DNA of 64,000 bases from an uncultured Gammaproteobacteria bacterium (GCA_913061515.1 CAJXSF010000001.1:98386-162385); one strand, 5' to 3'. Positions 1 to 9,745 are shown, counted from the first letter of the stretch. Notes: a model not told the origin generated them from the sequence alone. Made by a program: numbers and translations.

Positions 1-106
1 TCCTTAAAACACAGGCAAATGGGTGCTTTTGAGGGTGCTGCAATAGTATCATTGCGCGCAGATTGCACTAGCCTTACACAAGACAGCCCAAAATCGAGTA
101 AATGTC

Positions 107-1990
107 ATGATATCCCTGATCAATGCCACATTAATGCGTGGCGAACTGCTACTGCTTAATAATACGAACCTGAGTATTCACAATGGACAAAAGATTGGGG
201 TGATTGGCCGAAATGGCAGTGGTAAGTCGAGCCTATTCGCCTGTCTTCTGGGGCAACTGGCGCTGGATCAGGGTGAGCTCTCAATGCCTGAGGGCACCCG
301 TTGTGCTCATATGCGTCAAGAGACAGAAGCCTCTTCGGCGAGCGCGATTGATTATGTGATTGATGGCGACGAACGCTATCGCGAAATTGAGCGTGCCATG
401 CAATTGGCTGAGGCCGCAGAAGATGGTGCTCAGATAGCGCAATGGCATAGCGAAATGGATAAGATCGGCGGCTATGACATTCGTCATCGCGCCATGCAAT
501 TGTTATCAGGTTTAGGGTTTCAGGCCGAGCAATTTGAAAAGCCTGTTGCTAGCTTCTCTGGTGGATGGCGCATTAGATTGAATCTTGCGGCGGCATTGAT
601 GGCCCCTTCAGATTTACTATTGCTCGATGAGCCCACTAACCATTTGGATCTAGAGGCAACGCTCTGGCTTGAGCAATGGCTAAAGCGCTATCAAGGCACA
701 TTGCTCATTATTTCTCACGATAGAAGCTTTCTTGATCAAGTCATCGACTATGTGGTGAGCGTAGAGCATAACAAACTCACATTGTACCGTGGTAATTACA
801 GTAGTTTCGAAGTTCAGCGGGCAGAACGTTTAGCCCAAGAACAAGCTATGTTTGAAAAACAGCAAAGACGGGTAGCAGAGATTGAAGACTTTGTGCGCCG
901 CTTTCGCGCAAAAGCATCCAAAGCAAGGCAAGCCCAGTCTCGTATGAAAGAGCTTGACCGTATGCAAAGCATCGCGCCAGCGCATATAGATTCTCCGTTC
1001 TATTTTGAGTTCCCTAAGCCAGAACGCCTGCCTGCAGAGCTTGTTGCGTTTGAGAAAGTTAGTGTCGGCTATGAGCAGCCTCTTGTTAGCAATATCCGTT
1101 TGCAGGTTCGTGATACAACACGGATTGGCTTGCTCGGTTTTAATGGCTGCGGCAAGTCGACGCTGCTGCGCAGTATCGCAGGAGAGCTGCCGACTTTGGC
1201 CGGAGAAGTGCGCAATTCAAAATTTCTGCAAATAGGCTATTTTGCTCAGCACCAAGTCGATGTGCTGGACAAAACGGCTAGCCCAATGTTGTTGATACAA
1301 CGTCAAGACCCTGCGGCGAGAGAGCAAAGCATTCGTGATTTTCTTGGCGGTTTTGATTTTAGAGGCGAGCGGGTCACTGAGAATATCGCGAACTTTTCCG
1401 GAGGTGAAAAAGCGCGCTTAGCATTAGCGCTTGTGGTCTGGCAAAAACCCAACTTGCTCTTGTTGGATGAGCCAACTAACCACTTGGATTTGGAAATGCG
1501 TCATGCACTAACAGTCGCATTGCAGGGGTTTGAAGGGGCGTTGGTAGTGGTGTCCCACGATCGCCATCTATTGAGCAATACAGTGGATGAATTCTATTCG
1601 ATTCACAACGGACGCTGTCAGGAGTTCGAGGGCGACCTGCATGACTACGAGAAGTGGATGCAGGAGCATAGTCAGTCTGCAACGGGTACGTCTACTGTCA
1701 GCGATAAAAAAGGCGACAAAAAAGAACAAAGACAACAGGCTGCTGCGCAAAGGCAGCAGCTAGCGCCGCTACGCAAAGAAATAAAGAAGCTGGAGCAACA
1801 GATTGAAAAATCCCAAAGTGAGCTGGCAGGCATGGAAGAGCGCCTAGCAGACCCAACTCTCTATGAAGACGAGCGTAAAGGCGAGTTAACACAATTACTG
1901 CAACAGCAAGCGAAACTAAAGCAGCATACTGACCAGCTAGAAGAGCAGTGGTTTACAAAAAGCGATGCATTGGAATCTCTGTCAGAATAA
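107..1990 (+). CDS. yheS: ABC-F family ATPase, YheS-like
   Basis: A 627-residue soluble protein with two ABC ATPase domains and no membrane segments, the hallmark of the ABC-F family that acts on ribosomes rather than in transport. The first domain shows Walker A GRNGSGKSS near residue 35, signature SFSGGWRIRL near 150 and Walker B LLLLDEPTNHLDL near 170. The second shows GFNGCGKST near 345, FSGGEKARLAL near 430 and a second LLLLDEPTNHLDL. Between them lies the charged linker with the RFRAKASKARQAQSR segment typical of ABC-F proteins. The last 90 residues are a Gln/Lys-rich coiled coil. Length and order match YheS (about 635 aa) better than Uup or EttA. The ATG is preceded by only a weak GAG element. 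Function in translation is inferred from the family. Confidence 0.9.
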   Translation: MISLINATLMRGELLLLNNTNLSIHNGQKIGVIGRNGSGKSSLFACLLGQLALDQGELSMPEGTRCAHMRQETEASSASAIDYVIDGDERYREIERAMQLAEAAEDGAQIAQWHSEMDKIGGYDIRHRAMQLLSGLGFQAEQFEKPVASFSGGWRIRLNLAAALMAPSDLLLLDEPTNHLDLEATLWLEQWLKRYQGTLLIISHDRSFLDQVIDYVVSVEHNKLTLYRGNYSSFEVQRAERLAQEQAMFEKQQRRVAEIEDFVRRFRAKASKARQAQSRMKELDRMQSIAPAHIDSPFYFEFPKPERLPAELVAFEKVSVGYEQPLVSNIRLQVRDTTRIGLLGFNGCGKSTLLRSIAGELPTLAGEVRNSKFLQIGYFAQHQVDVLDKTASPMLLIQRQDPAAREQSIRDFLGGFDFRGERVTENIANFSGGEKARLALALVVWQKPNLLLLDEPTNHLDLEMRHALTVALQGFEGALVVVSHDRHLLSNTVDEFYSIHNGRCQEFEGDLHDYEKWMQEHSQSATGTSTVSDKKGDKKEQRQQAAAQRQQLAPLRKEIKKLEQQIEKSQSELAGMEERLADPTLYEDERKGELTQLLQQQAKLKQHTDQLEEQWFTKSDALESLSE

Positions 1991-2063
1991 AATTTTAATA
2001 TTCAGCAACGGATAATCGCTTTCCCCCCGTAGAACTAAGTATCAACAATGAAGGGGGAGCCCT

Positions 2064-2501
2064 ATGAAATCGCTAATGCTAGTGTTATTAACCTCTGCTT
2101 CTATTGCCTTTAGTGCATGCGTTGCCTTTGCGCAGCCAGGCGGAGCCGGTGGTCGTGGGATGAACATGGACCCAGAGAAAGAAATTACTGAATTGATCGC
2201 ACAGCTCGATGTCACTGCAGACCAAGAAGAAGGCTTTCGACAAGCAATGATGCAAATTGCTGAGACTAGAATGGCTGGCATGCGTCAAGGTGGCGGTCGT
2301 AGAAATAGTGGTGACGATGGTGCTCAGTCGCAGGAGCGCACACGACCGAATGCCGAAGAAATGGCGGAGCGCCGAGCACAGATGCGGGCGCAAGAAGAAG
2401 AGATTTTGGCTGCAGTATTAGATGCTGGGCAGATCGAAAAGTATCGTGAAATACAGCAAGCGCGAATGGCCGAAATGATGGAGCGGCGTGATCGGCGCTA
2501 A
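2064..2501 (+). CDS. Small exported Met/Arg/Glu-rich protein, unknown
   Basis: A 145-residue protein with an N-terminal signal peptide (MKSLMLVLLTSASIAFSAC..AFAQ) and a mature part made mostly of charged helices rich in Met, Arg, Glu and Gln. The end reads as a long amphipathic helix (QQARMAEMMERRDRR). The composition recalls Spy/CpxP-type periplasmic proteins, but I see no LTxxQ motif, so that is only a resemblance. A very strong ribosome binding site (AAGGGGGAG) precedes the ATG, and a terminator follows about 40 bases after the stop, so it is probably a single-gene unit. Confidence 0.7.
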   Translation: MKSLMLVLLTSASIAFSACVAFAQPGGAGGRGMNMDPEKEITELIAQLDVTADQEEGFRQAMMQIAETRMAGMRQGGGRRNSGDDGAQSQERTRPNAEEMAERRAQMRAQEEEILAAVLDAGQIEKYREIQQARMAEMMERRDRR

Positions 2502-2539
2502 ACGGTTTCTTGCAAGATAGAGGTAGAATCTTTTGTGGG

Positions 2540-2567
2540 GGGGAACTTAACGTTTCCCCTTTTTTTT
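2540..2567 (+). terminator. Intrinsic terminator
   Basis: A GGGGAA/TTCCCC stem with an 8-base loop is followed directly by eight T residues. It sits 40 bases downstream of the small exported protein gene and reads on the plus strand. Confidence 0.7.
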
Positions 2568-2633
2568 ATTCTTTGCACATATGTTAGTCTGATTCTTTCG
2601 CAAGTTGCCGTAGCTTACACAGTGGAGAGCATA

Positions 2634-3014
2634 ATGCCGCATCATAAAATCAATTATGTAGAGTTGCCAGCACACGATCTAACTGCGACTAAGGAATTTT
2701 TTGAAAAAACGTTCCATTGGCGATTCGAAGATTATGGCCCTGACTATTGTGCGTTCCACGATGCTGGTTTGGACGGAGGGTTTTATCGGGCCAATCTTAA
2801 AAGCGACCCATTGCACGGTGGGGCGTTAGTTGTGCTCTATAGTGATACGCTTGAAGAGACTCTGGCACAGGTACAAGCCAATGGTGGGTATATCGTGCAG
2901 GCCATATTCGATTTTCCAGGTGGTCGTCGTTTTCATTTCACTGAGCCTAGCGGGAATGAGTTTGCGGTGTGGGGTGAAGCGGCAGAGTCAGGAGAGTTTT
3001 CTTTGAAATTATAG
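2634..3014 (+). CDS. VOC (glyoxalase/bleomycin-resistance fold) protein
   Basis: A 126-residue single-module VOC protein beginning HHKINYVELPAHDL, the usual first strand of the fold. It ends with FPGGRRFHFTEPSGNEFAVW, a typical metal-site strand with a C-terminal Glu/aromatic pattern. The reading frame is open further upstream, but the ATG at 2634 has a GGAGAG ribosome site and matches the family's N-terminus. VOC proteins of this type are annotated as glyoxalase-like; the substrate cannot be read from sequence. Confidence 0.8.
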   Translation: MPHHKINYVELPAHDLTATKEFFEKTFHWRFEDYGPDYCAFHDAGLDGGFYRANLKSDPLHGGALVVLYSDTLEETLAQVQANGGYIVQAIFDFPGGRRFHFTEPSGNEFAVWGEAAESGEFSLKL

Positions 3015-3108
3015 GTTGATTGCAGGGCATTTAGTCCGTCACAATGACAGGCAATTTGCCGCTCTAGATGGCTCGGAAACTCCCTAAAAATTATAATAGA
3101 GGTTGCCT

Positions 3109-3654
3109 ATGTCCGAAAACGCCCTAACGGAGACACCGTCCTACATCGGTCTTATTGTGGGAGGTTTGCTGATTTCACTTACCGTGTTGTTTGTGGCGGG
3201 TTTTATTCTTTACTCCTCAATCTGTCCTTGTGAGCGTACTCCAGGTGGCTTTCTTTTTGGCGAGCGAGTAGACGTTCCCGTTAGCAATTGGTCTATGGCC
3301 AATGAAGTACCACTTTGTCAGATTCAAATCTGGGCAGGGATTAGACCGCATTCGATCAATTTAAACTGTATGGCCGCCGACGATGGCAAGCTATATCTGA
3401 GCTGCTCGGATTGTGAGGGAAAGTACTGGTCGAATGTCGTGGGCTTAGAAGATCTTGGTAAGCTTCGTCTAGGGCAGAATGTATATCCGGTAAAGTTTAC
3501 GCGGGTTTTGGATGCAATAGAATTAGATCGCGCTTGGTCCGCACGGATAGCCAAACTGCAATACTTGGCGAGCGCCTCTAACCCCGCGCCTGGCTCTAGT
3601 GCACCGCGCCCAGAGGACTGGTGGTCATTTAACGTGAGCTTTTTTAGCCCCTAA
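3109..3654 (+). CDS. Single-pass membrane protein, unknown
   Basis: A 181-residue protein with one N-terminal hydrophobic segment (about residues 12-35, IGLIVGGLLISLTVLFVAGF) followed by a Cys-rich region (SSICPCERTPGG, then SCSDCEG) and a soluble C-terminal domain. The paired cysteines could bind metal or form disulfides if the domain is periplasmic. An in-frame TTG lies two codons upstream, but the ATG has an AGAGG ribosome site at good spacing. I do not recognise the family. The next small membrane-protein gene starts 14 bases after its stop, so the two may be cotranscribed. Confidence 0.6.
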   Translation: MSENALTETPSYIGLIVGGLLISLTVLFVAGFILYSSICPCERTPGGFLFGERVDVPVSNWSMANEVPLCQIQIWAGIRPHSINLNCMAADDGKLYLSCSDCEGKYWSNVVGLEDLGKLRLGQNVYPVKFTRVLDAIELDRAWSARIAKLQYLASASNPAPGSSAPRPEDWWSFNVSFFSP

Positions 3655-3668
3655 TTATTGGAAAAAAT

Positions 3669-4085
3669 GTGAACCGATTTAAGAGAACCCTTACCCAACG
3701 ACCGTGGTGGTTAAACATCATTTGGCTATTTTGTCTGTATATGACTTTTATTTATATGCCTTTTGATATGTTTACTAAGCCTTATGCTCAGTGGGAAGAG
3801 GTCTGGTTCGGTGTGCAGCTAACGGGGTGGCCCGCGAAACTAACCGAACCGTTGCATTGGCTTATATACGGTGCAGGTAGTTATGGCATTTGGAAAATGA
3901 AATCGTGGATGTGGCCTTGGGCAGCGGTGTATGCGTCGCAAATCGTCATCGCAATGTTCATGTTCAGTATTCTTGAGCGCGGTTTGGCAGAGGGGCTTGT
4001 CGGTGGCATTGTGGCCGCGGCTGTTTTTTCAATACCTGCTATCGCGCTATGGCGCGCAAAATTTTTGTTTCAAGATAGTAAGTGA
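3669..4085 (+). CDS. Small polytopic membrane protein, unknown
   Basis: A 138-residue protein with four hydrophobic segments, around residues 14-35, 55-75, 78-98 and 105-128, and a basic N-terminus (RFKRTLTQRPWW). The start is a GTG with a poor ribosome site, 14 bases after the previous stop, which suggests translational coupling. No conserved family was recognised. The Trp-rich ends (QRPWWLNIIWLF, MKSWMWPWA) are typical of interfacial membrane anchors. Confidence 0.55.
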   Translation: MNRFKRTLTQRPWWLNIIWLFCLYMTFIYMPFDMFTKPYAQWEEVWFGVQLTGWPAKLTEPLHWLIYGAGSYGIWKMKSWMWPWAAVYASQIVIAMFMFSILERGLAEGLVGGIVAAAVFSIPAIALWRAKFLFQDSK

Positions 4086-4131
4086 TGATCATGCTAAGCC
4101 TAATATTGCCATGTCATTATAGAGTCTAGGC

Positions 4132-4845
4132 ATGAATGTTTTTTTGCTCCTATTATTGTTGACACTTCTCGCTGGGCTTGCGATGCCGTTTGGCGCCTTA
4201 ATTGCGAGTATCGTTAGATTCAAAAACCATGAACTTGCTGATGAGTTTGTGCATTTTGTGGTGGCCTTCGGTGGCGGGGCACTCTTATCTGCAGTGGCCT
4301 TGGTGTTGGTGCCAGAAGGCCTATCAATACTTAACCCCTTGCTTGCCTGTGTTTGTTTTATTTTGGGTGGCCTAATTTTCATGGCCATCGATATCTATTT
4401 GCAGCGCAAGCAAACGTCCGCCAGCCAGTTGTTGGCAATGCTGACAGATTTTGTGCCAGAGTCTATTGCACTGGGCGCAGCTCTTGCGATTGGCAATTCA
4501 TCTGCCTTTCTATTAGCAAGCTTAATCGCCTTGCAAAACATTCCAGAGGGATTCAATGCTTACAACGAGTTGCGCGCTAGCTCTCGCAGATCTTCGCGCA
4601 ATATCATCTGGCTCTTCGCGCTGATGTCATTGCTTGGGCCAGTGGCTGCATTAGGCGGATACTATTGGATGTTTGCCCATATAAAAGTGCTTGCGGCAAC
4701 GGTGTTGATTGCCGCCGGTGGCATACTCTATTCTGTATTTCAGGATATCGCACCAAAAGCGAAGTTGGACAGTCACTGGGCGCCACCAATGGGCGCGGTC
4801 ACAGGCTTTATGCTTGGAATGTTAGGTTCGGCACTTGTCGCGTAG
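4132..4845 (+). CDS. ZIP-family metal transporter
   Basis: A 237-residue integral membrane protein of the ZIP (SLC39-like) type, which brings divalent metals such as zinc into the cytoplasm. About eight hydrophobic segments are visible. Transmembrane 2 carries the GGGALLSAVALVLVPE pattern. The core metal site is seen as DFVPESIALGAAL in TM4 and LIALQNIPEGFNAY in TM5, where the canonical HNxPEG appears as QNIPEG, so one metal-ligand His is replaced by Gln. A His-containing loop between TM3 and TM4 is essentially absent. Metal specificity is not predictable. Confidence 0.75.
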   Translation: MNVFLLLLLLTLLAGLAMPFGALIASIVRFKNHELADEFVHFVVAFGGGALLSAVALVLVPEGLSILNPLLACVCFILGGLIFMAIDIYLQRKQTSASQLLAMLTDFVPESIALGAALAIGNSSAFLLASLIALQNIPEGFNAYNELRASSRRSSRNIIWLFALMSLLGPVAALGGYYWMFAHIKVLAATVLIAAGGILYSVFQDIAPKAKLDSHWAPPMGAVTGFMLGMLGSALVA

Positions 4846-4855
4846 AAACGCAGTG

Positions 4856-6049
4856 TTAGTCAGTGTTGGGGGTAGGCGTTTTGCTTGCGAATAGCGCCGA
4901 GAGTGCTAGCAGGGCAGCGGCAATGATTAGGCACGCTGCCAAACCCCACAATTGGTAAACAAGCCCAGATAGAATTGTGCCAAACAGTCTGCCAGCGGCA
5001 TTGGCCATGTAATAAAACCCAACATCGAGAGACACGCCATCGCTTCTCGCCCAAGAAACGATGAGGTATGAGTGTATTGAGGAGTTGATGGCAAACACTA
5101 GGCCAAACACCAACAAGCCACTCACAAGTACTATTTGAGAAGACCAGTCGGTGAGCAGTGCCGCGGCAATCATTGCCGGTATTAGAGTCAATATACTGGC
5201 CCAAAGCCAAGCGCTTTTAGCGGTTGGGCGAGGGCCAGTAATTTTTGGTGCAGTGGCCTGCACCATGCCGTAGGCAATCACCCAGCCTGCGAGCAGTGTG
5301 CCAACCGCTGTATAGCTCCAGCCCAATTGGCTTTGAAGGTACACAGGAAGTGCCACGACAAACCATATGTCTCTGGCAGAAAAAAGAAAGAATCGAGCTG
5401 CGCTAAGCCGATTGATGGCCGGGCTCTTAGAGAAAAGATCCGTAAATTTGGCTTTGAATGACGTTACACCTGACTGTCGTTCAAGTAAGGCAATGCTGAT
5501 CACGACAGTGATGCCTAGTAGTAAGATCATCGCTAACAACGCGCCTTGAAATCCAAACGCGGCAAGCAAAGCGCCGCCCAGAAAGAAACCTAAACCTTTT
5601 AGTGCATTTTTCGAACCTGTCAGTGCCGCTACCCATTTGTATAGGCCACCTTCGTCTTTGATTAGCGTTTTTATGGCGCTTTTTGCGCTCATCTTGTTGA
5701 GGTCTTTGGCGATGCCTGACAAGGCTTGTGCGACCATCACATAGGCGATGCTAAGCATGCTGGGGTCAACTAATAGCATTCCCAATGAGATTATTTGCAA
5801 GGCCATGCCCGCATGCATTGTCATATTGAGGCCAATGCGCGCGGCTAACCATCCACCCAAGAGATTGGTGACGATTCCAAAGAATTCATAGAGTAAGAAA
5901 AGTGATGCGACTTCCAAAGGGCTAAAGCCAAGCTCATGGAAAAACAACACGATCAACATGCGCAGCGCGCCATCGGTCAGTGTGAACGACCAGTAACTGC
6001 CAGTCACTATGGCATATTGAACGCGCGGATCCCGGCGCTGTAGAGGCAT
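4856..6049 (-). CDS. arsJ: ArsJ organoarsenical MFS efflux permease
   Basis: A 397-residue major facilitator protein with 11-12 transmembrane segments. The N-terminal signature YAIVTGSYWSFTLTDGALRM and the ALSGIAKDLNKMSAKSAIK loop are characteristic of ArsJ. ArsJ exports 1-arseno-3-phosphoglycerate, the labile product made when GAPDH uses arsenate in place of phosphate. The adjacent upstream gene on the same strand, 13 bases away, encodes a GAPDH, which is the known partner arrangement. Together they form an arsenate-resistance module. No arsR, arsB or arsC is visible next to it. Confidence 0.9.
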   Translation of the reverse strand: MPLQRRDPRVQYAIVTGSYWSFTLTDGALRMLIVLFFHELGFSPLEVASLFLLYEFFGIVTNLLGGWLAARIGLNMTMHAGMALQIISLGMLLVDPSMLSIAYVMVAQALSGIAKDLNKMSAKSAIKTLIKDEGGLYKWVAALTGSKNALKGLGFFLGGALLAAFGFQGALLAMILLLGITVVISIALLERQSGVTSFKAKFTDLFSKSPAINRLSAARFFLFSARDIWFVVALPVYLQSQLGWSYTAVGTLLAGWVIAYGMVQATAPKITGPRPTAKSAWLWASILTLIPAMIAAALLTDWSSQIVLVSGLLVFGLVFAINSSIHSYLIVSWARSDGVSLDVGFYYMANAAGRLFGTILSGLVYQLWGLAACLIIAAALLALSALFASKTPTPNTD

Positions 6050-6062
6050 GCTGATGGCGTCC

Positions 6063-7073
6063 CTATTTTATTGATTGGCCAACTAAAAGTGCGAGCTCCA
6101 TCATGCGATGAACGTAACCGATTTCATTGTCATACCAGGCGAGAAGTTTCACCTGAGTTTTATTGACGACAATCGTTGAGGGCGCGTCGATGATCCCAGA
6201 GCGTGGGTCGTTTACATAATCAACCGAGACCAGTGGGCGCTCTTCATAGCCTAGTATCCCCTGTAAGCGCCCTTGTGCGGCTTCGCGCAGAGCCCTATTG
6301 ACTTGCTCGACACTTGTGGGGGACTCGACCTCGAACACGCAATCGGTTAACGAAGCATTGGTGATTGGCGCGCGCACAGCGATGCCATTTAAGCGCCCTT
6401 TAAGCTCTGGGAAAATTTCAGTGATGGCCGTTGCTGAGCCAGTGCTAGTGGGAATGAGAGAAACGCCGCTAGCGCGTGAGCGTCTTAGATCTTTGTGGTA
6501 CTCGTCAAGAACGCTTTGAGTGTTGGTAATGTCATGAATTGTGGTAATCGAACCATGGCGAATTCCAAATTCGCGATGAATCACATCGACGACAGGGGCA
6601 AGGCAATTGGTGGTGCACGAGGCAGCGGTTACGATATGGTGGATAGCAGGGTCATAGAGAGAGTGATTGACGCCCATGACGACGTTCAATGTTCCGTCAC
6701 GTACAGGTGCCGAGACCACTACTTTCGCGATCCCTTGCTGAAAATAAGGGGCAAGGGCTTCGGCGCTCTTAAACTTGCCGGTACACTCCACGACTAGGTC
6801 AGCATTCGTTGCGGCCCAATCCGTGTCTGCAATGGCTTTATTATTAGAAAAACTGACTTCTTGGCCATCGATGATCAATGCCTTATCGTTGGCGCTAACG
6901 GGAACGGGCCACGTTCCGTGCTGTGAATCGAACGTCAACAGGTGGGCAGCGCTTTGCGGCGTTGCAGCGCAATCATTAATATGCACGATTTCAATTTCGG
7001 GCCAGTGCCACGCAGCGCGAAGTGCCAGTCGTCCCATTCGACCGAAGCCGTTGATAGCAATTTTGATCGCCAT
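6063..7073 (-). CDS. ArsJ-associated glyceraldehyde-3-phosphate dehydrogenase
   Basis: A 336-residue GAPDH with the NAD-binding start [18 protein letters not shown] and catalytic cysteine motif [12 protein letters not shown] near residue 155. The C-terminal end is [19 protein letters not shown]. Pairing with arsJ in one transcription unit argues that its job is to convert glyceraldehyde-3-phosphate plus arsenate into 1-arseno-3-phosphoglycerate for export, not central glycolysis. A perfect TATAAT lies about 32 bases upstream of the ATG. It has no obvious Shine-Dalgarno, so translation may be modest. Confidence 0.9.
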   Translation of the reverse strand: MAIKIAINGFGRMGRLALRAAWHWPEIEIVHINDCAATPQSAAHLLTFDSQHGTWPVPVSANDKALIIDGQEVSFSNNKAIADTDWAATNADLVVECTGKFKSAEALAPYFQQGIAKVVVSAPVRDGTLNVVMGVNHSLYDPAIHHIVTAASCTTNCLAPVVDVIHREFGIRHGSITTIHDITNTQSVLDEYHKDLRRSRASGVSLIPTSTGSATAITEIFPELKGRLNGIAVRAPITNASLTDCVFEVESPTSVEQVNRALREAAQGRLQGILGYEERPLVSVDYVNDPRSGIIDAPSTIVVNKTQVKLLAWYDNEIGYVHRMMELALLVGQSIK

Positions 7074-7104
7074 ATTGGTTCACTACATTGGAAAATGGAG
7101 GGCT

Positions 7105-7110
7105 ATTATA
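7105..7110 (-). promoter_or_regulatory. Candidate -10 element for gapdh-arsJ
   Basis: A perfect TATAAT on the minus strand, 32-37 bases upstream of the gapdh ATG. The hexamer at a 17-base spacing (TTATGC) is a poor -35, which would suit an activated or regulated promoter. No ArsR-type operator was recognised around it. Confidence 0.35.
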
Positions 7111-7215
7111 GCCAAAGTAATTTTGCAGCATAATCGTTTGAGGCAACTAAGGCTTGAATAATGACAAAGTGCGAACCACATTAGTTAAAGTTGAATTGTT
7201 TCGGAGAGTGAGGTC

Positions 7216-8301
7216 ATGAGTTTGTCGCGTCTTCTCGTAGCGCTGTTGTTGGCGGTAGTTAGCAGCGTTTTTGTCGCAGCTGTTGCAGTGGCACAGCAGG
7301 ATTATGCCAGTTTTAAAACGGATGATGAGTCCAATAATATTGAAGTATTCAAGCAAGCAAGTCCGTCAGTGGTCTACATCACTAATTCGCGGCTGGTAAG
7401 GCGATCGTTCTATTCCCTAAACCCACAGGAAATTCCGCAGGGCAGTGGCTCTGGTTTTATTTGGAGCCGAGATGGCTATGTGGTGACGAATTTTCACGTT
7501 ATCCAGCAAGCCTCTAGGCTAACCGTTACCTTGCAAGATGGCAGTGCCTATGACGCCGAAGTCGTGGGGGTTGAGCCAGATAAAGACCTTGCTGTATTGC
7601 GTATTGATGCTCCAAGAGAAAAATTAATTCCACTGGCCACTGGTGACTCCTCTTTGTTGGAAGTCGGTCGTAAAGTTATCGCGATCGGCAATCCCTTTGG
7701 TCTGGATACCACTTTAACGGTGGGGGTGGTCAGTGCGCTAGGGCGTGAAATCGATTCTGTGAGCCGCCGCAAAATCAGAGATGTCATTCAAACAGATGCT
7801 GCCATTAATCCTGGCAATTCGGGTGGTCCCCTATTGAACTCATTAGGGCAGCTAGTTGGGGTCAACACGGCAATCTATAGCCCGTCCGGTGCCAGTTCAG
7901 GCATTGGCTTTGCAATTCCCGTCAATATCGTCAAAAAAATTGTCCCAGAGCTCATTACCTATGGGCGGGTTCAAACTCCCACCTTGGGCATTGCCTTGCT
8001 GCCACTGCAGTACGCAGATTACTACCGTCAGAACTCCCGTGTGCGAGGTGTGATCGTGATGGATGTGATTGCCGGTGGTAGTCCGGAGCGCGAGGGAATG
8101 CGAGGGTTGCGAGAAACCAATCGTGGCATCCTGCTCGGCGATGTCATCACGGCGATCGATGGAGACGTGATCAACAATGAAGATGACCTGCTTAATGCAT
8201 TAGAGAAGCATCGCGCGGGTGATGTGGTGACAGTCACTACGATCAGAGATAGCGAAGAGTTGAACTATGAGATCGAGCTGCAGGCATCGGCTGCCCGCTA
8301 G
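7216..8301 (+). CDS. degS: DegS/HtrA-family periplasmic serine protease
   Basis: A 361-residue S1C protease with an N-terminal membrane anchor or signal (residues 5-27), a trypsin-fold domain and one C-terminal PDZ domain (about 255-355). The catalytic triad is visible as H94 (TNFHVIQ), D124 (DKDLAVLRI) and S202 (GNSGGPLLN), almost the same numbering as DegS. One PDZ domain and this length favour DegS over the two-PDZ DegP/DegQ. In that family the protein cleaves the anti-sigma factor RseA in response to misfolded outer-membrane proteins. No rse genes are nearby. A GTGAGG ribosome site precedes the ATG. Confidence 0.85.
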   Translation: MSLSRLLVALLLAVVSSVFVAAVAVAQQDYASFKTDDESNNIEVFKQASPSVVYITNSRLVRRSFYSLNPQEIPQGSGSGFIWSRDGYVVTNFHVIQQASRLTVTLQDGSAYDAEVVGVEPDKDLAVLRIDAPREKLIPLATGDSSLLEVGRKVIAIGNPFGLDTTLTVGVVSALGREIDSVSRRKIRDVIQTDAAINPGNSGGPLLNSLGQLVGVNTAIYSPSGASSGIGFAIPVNIVKKIVPELITYGRVQTPTLGIALLPLQYADYYRQNSRVRGVIVMDVIAGGSPEREGMRGLRETNRGILLGDVITAIDGDVINNEDDLLNALEKHRAGDVVTVTTIRDSEELNYEIELQASAAR

Positions 8302-8312
8302 TTCTGGAAATT

Positions 8313-8337
8313 GCGCTGCCTAGGGGCTAGGCAGCGC
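8313..8337. terminator. Hairpin between convergent degS-like and argH
   Basis: A perfect 10-bp inverted repeat (GCGCTGCCTA and its complement) with a 5-base loop sits in the 43-base gap between the two convergent stops. No long T-run flanks it, so its efficiency as an intrinsic terminator is uncertain; it may serve both strands. Confidence 0.55.
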
Positions 8338-8344
8338 ATAGATA

Positions 8345-9745
8345 TTAGCGACTAGCGATGGCAGCACGACGATTGGCAACGGCCGCGCGCACCTGCTCTG
8401 GCGCTGTGCCGCCGATGTGATTACGAGCTTGGACTGAGCCCTCAAGGGTCAATACTTCGAAGATGTCTTCAGAGATCTCGGGTGAGAACTGCTGTAACTG
8501 CTCCAAAGTGAGCTCGCTGAGGTCCTTGTTCTGCTCGATGCCAAAAGCGACCGATTTGCCGACTATCTCATGGGCATCACGGAAGGCTATCCCTTTACGC
8601 ACTAAATAGTCCGCAAGATCTGTGGCCGTCGCGTATCCTTGTAATGCAGCTTTTCTCATATTCTCTTTCTTTGGTCTAATCGCTGGCATCATGTCGGCAT
8701 ATGCTTTCAAGCAGTCACGAAGTGTGTCGATAACGTCAAACAATGGTTCTTTGTCTTCTTGATTATCTTTGTTGTATGCCAATGGTTGGGACTTCATCAA
8801 AGTTAGCAAAGACACGAGGTGGCCGTTAACGCGGCCAGTTTTGCCTCGCACTAGCTCTGGTACGTCAGGGTTTTTCTTCTGAGGCATAATGGAAGAGCCA
8901 GTGCAGAAGCGGTCTGGCAGGTCTACGAAATCGAATTGGGCAGAGGTCCAAAGGACCAACTCTTCAGAAAAGCGTGATAGATGCGTCATGATCAAGCTGC
9001 CTGCAGAGGCGAGCTCGATCGCAAAGTCGCGATCGCTTACAGAGTCCAAGGAATTGCGTGTTGGGGCGGTAAAACCAAGTAACTGGGCTGTGTATTCACG
9101 CTCAATGGGGTAGCTGGTGCCAGCAAGAGCCGCGGCGCCCAGAGGAGAGTAGTTCAGGCGGCTGCGACAGTCTTGCAGGCGCGAATAGTCTCGTTCTAGC
9201 ATTTCATACCAGGCCATCATGTGGTGCCCAAAGGTAATGGGTTGCGCCGTTTGCAAGTGCGTAAAGCCTGGCATTACCGTGTCCGCTTCGCGTTCGGCCT
9301 GATCTAAAAGGGCCAGTTGCAAGCGAGTTAGGGTGCCAGAGAGTGCATCGATCTCGTCACGCACATAGAGGCGAATATCGGTGGCGACTTGATCGTTACG
9401 TGATCGTCCGGTATGCAGCTTTTTGCCAGTCAGGCCTATGCGTTTAGTCAAAGCGGCTTCGATGTTCATGTGCACATCTTCCAGCGCCACTGACCATTGG
9501 AAAGTGCCGGCTACGATTTCAGCCCGTATGGCTTCTAGTCCGTCGATAATTTCTTGGACTTCGTTAGCGGTCAAAATACCGACTTTTCCAAGCATTGTGG
9601 CGTGTGCAATGGAGCCATTGATATCGTGATGGTAGAGTCGTTGATCAAAGGTGACTGATGCGGTGAAACGTTCAACGAAGGCGTCGGTAGGTTCGGTAAA
9701 ACGTCCGCCCCAAGGTTTAATGGCGTCAGGCTTGTTTTCACTCAT
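8345..9745 (-). CDS. argH: Argininosuccinate lyase
   Basis: A 466-residue fumarase/aspartase-superfamily enzyme that splits argininosuccinate into arginine and fumarate, the last step of arginine synthesis. The superfamily signature [19 protein letters not shown] is intact, with the catalytic serine in the flexible SS loop. [13 protein letters not shown] and [12 protein letters not shown] are also typical. Start chosen at the ATG (MSENKPDA); an in-frame GTG two codons upstream is the alternative. It is divergent from hemC, the arrangement known in pseudomonads. Confidence 0.95.
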   Translation of the reverse strand: MSENKPDAIKPWGGRFTEPTDAFVERFTASVTFDQRLYHHDINGSIAHATMLGKVGILTANEVQEIIDGLEAIRAEIVAGTFQWSVALEDVHMNIEAALTKRIGLTGKKLHTGRSRNDQVATDIRLYVRDEIDALSGTLTRLQLALLDQAEREADTVMPGFTHLQTAQPITFGHHMMAWYEMLERDYSRLQDCRSRLNYSPLGAAALAGTSYPIEREYTAQLLGFTAPTRNSLDSVSDRDFAIELASAGSLIMTHLSRFSEELVLWTSAQFDFVDLPDRFCTGSSIMPQKKNPDVPELVRGKTGRVNGHLVSLLTLMKSQPLAYNKDNQEDKEPLFDVIDTLRDCLKAYADMMPAIRPKKENMRKAALQGYATATDLADYLVRKGIAFRDAHEIVGKSVAFGIEQNKDLSELTLEQLQQFSPEISEDIFEVLTLEGSVQARNHIGGTAPEQVRAAVANRRAAIASR

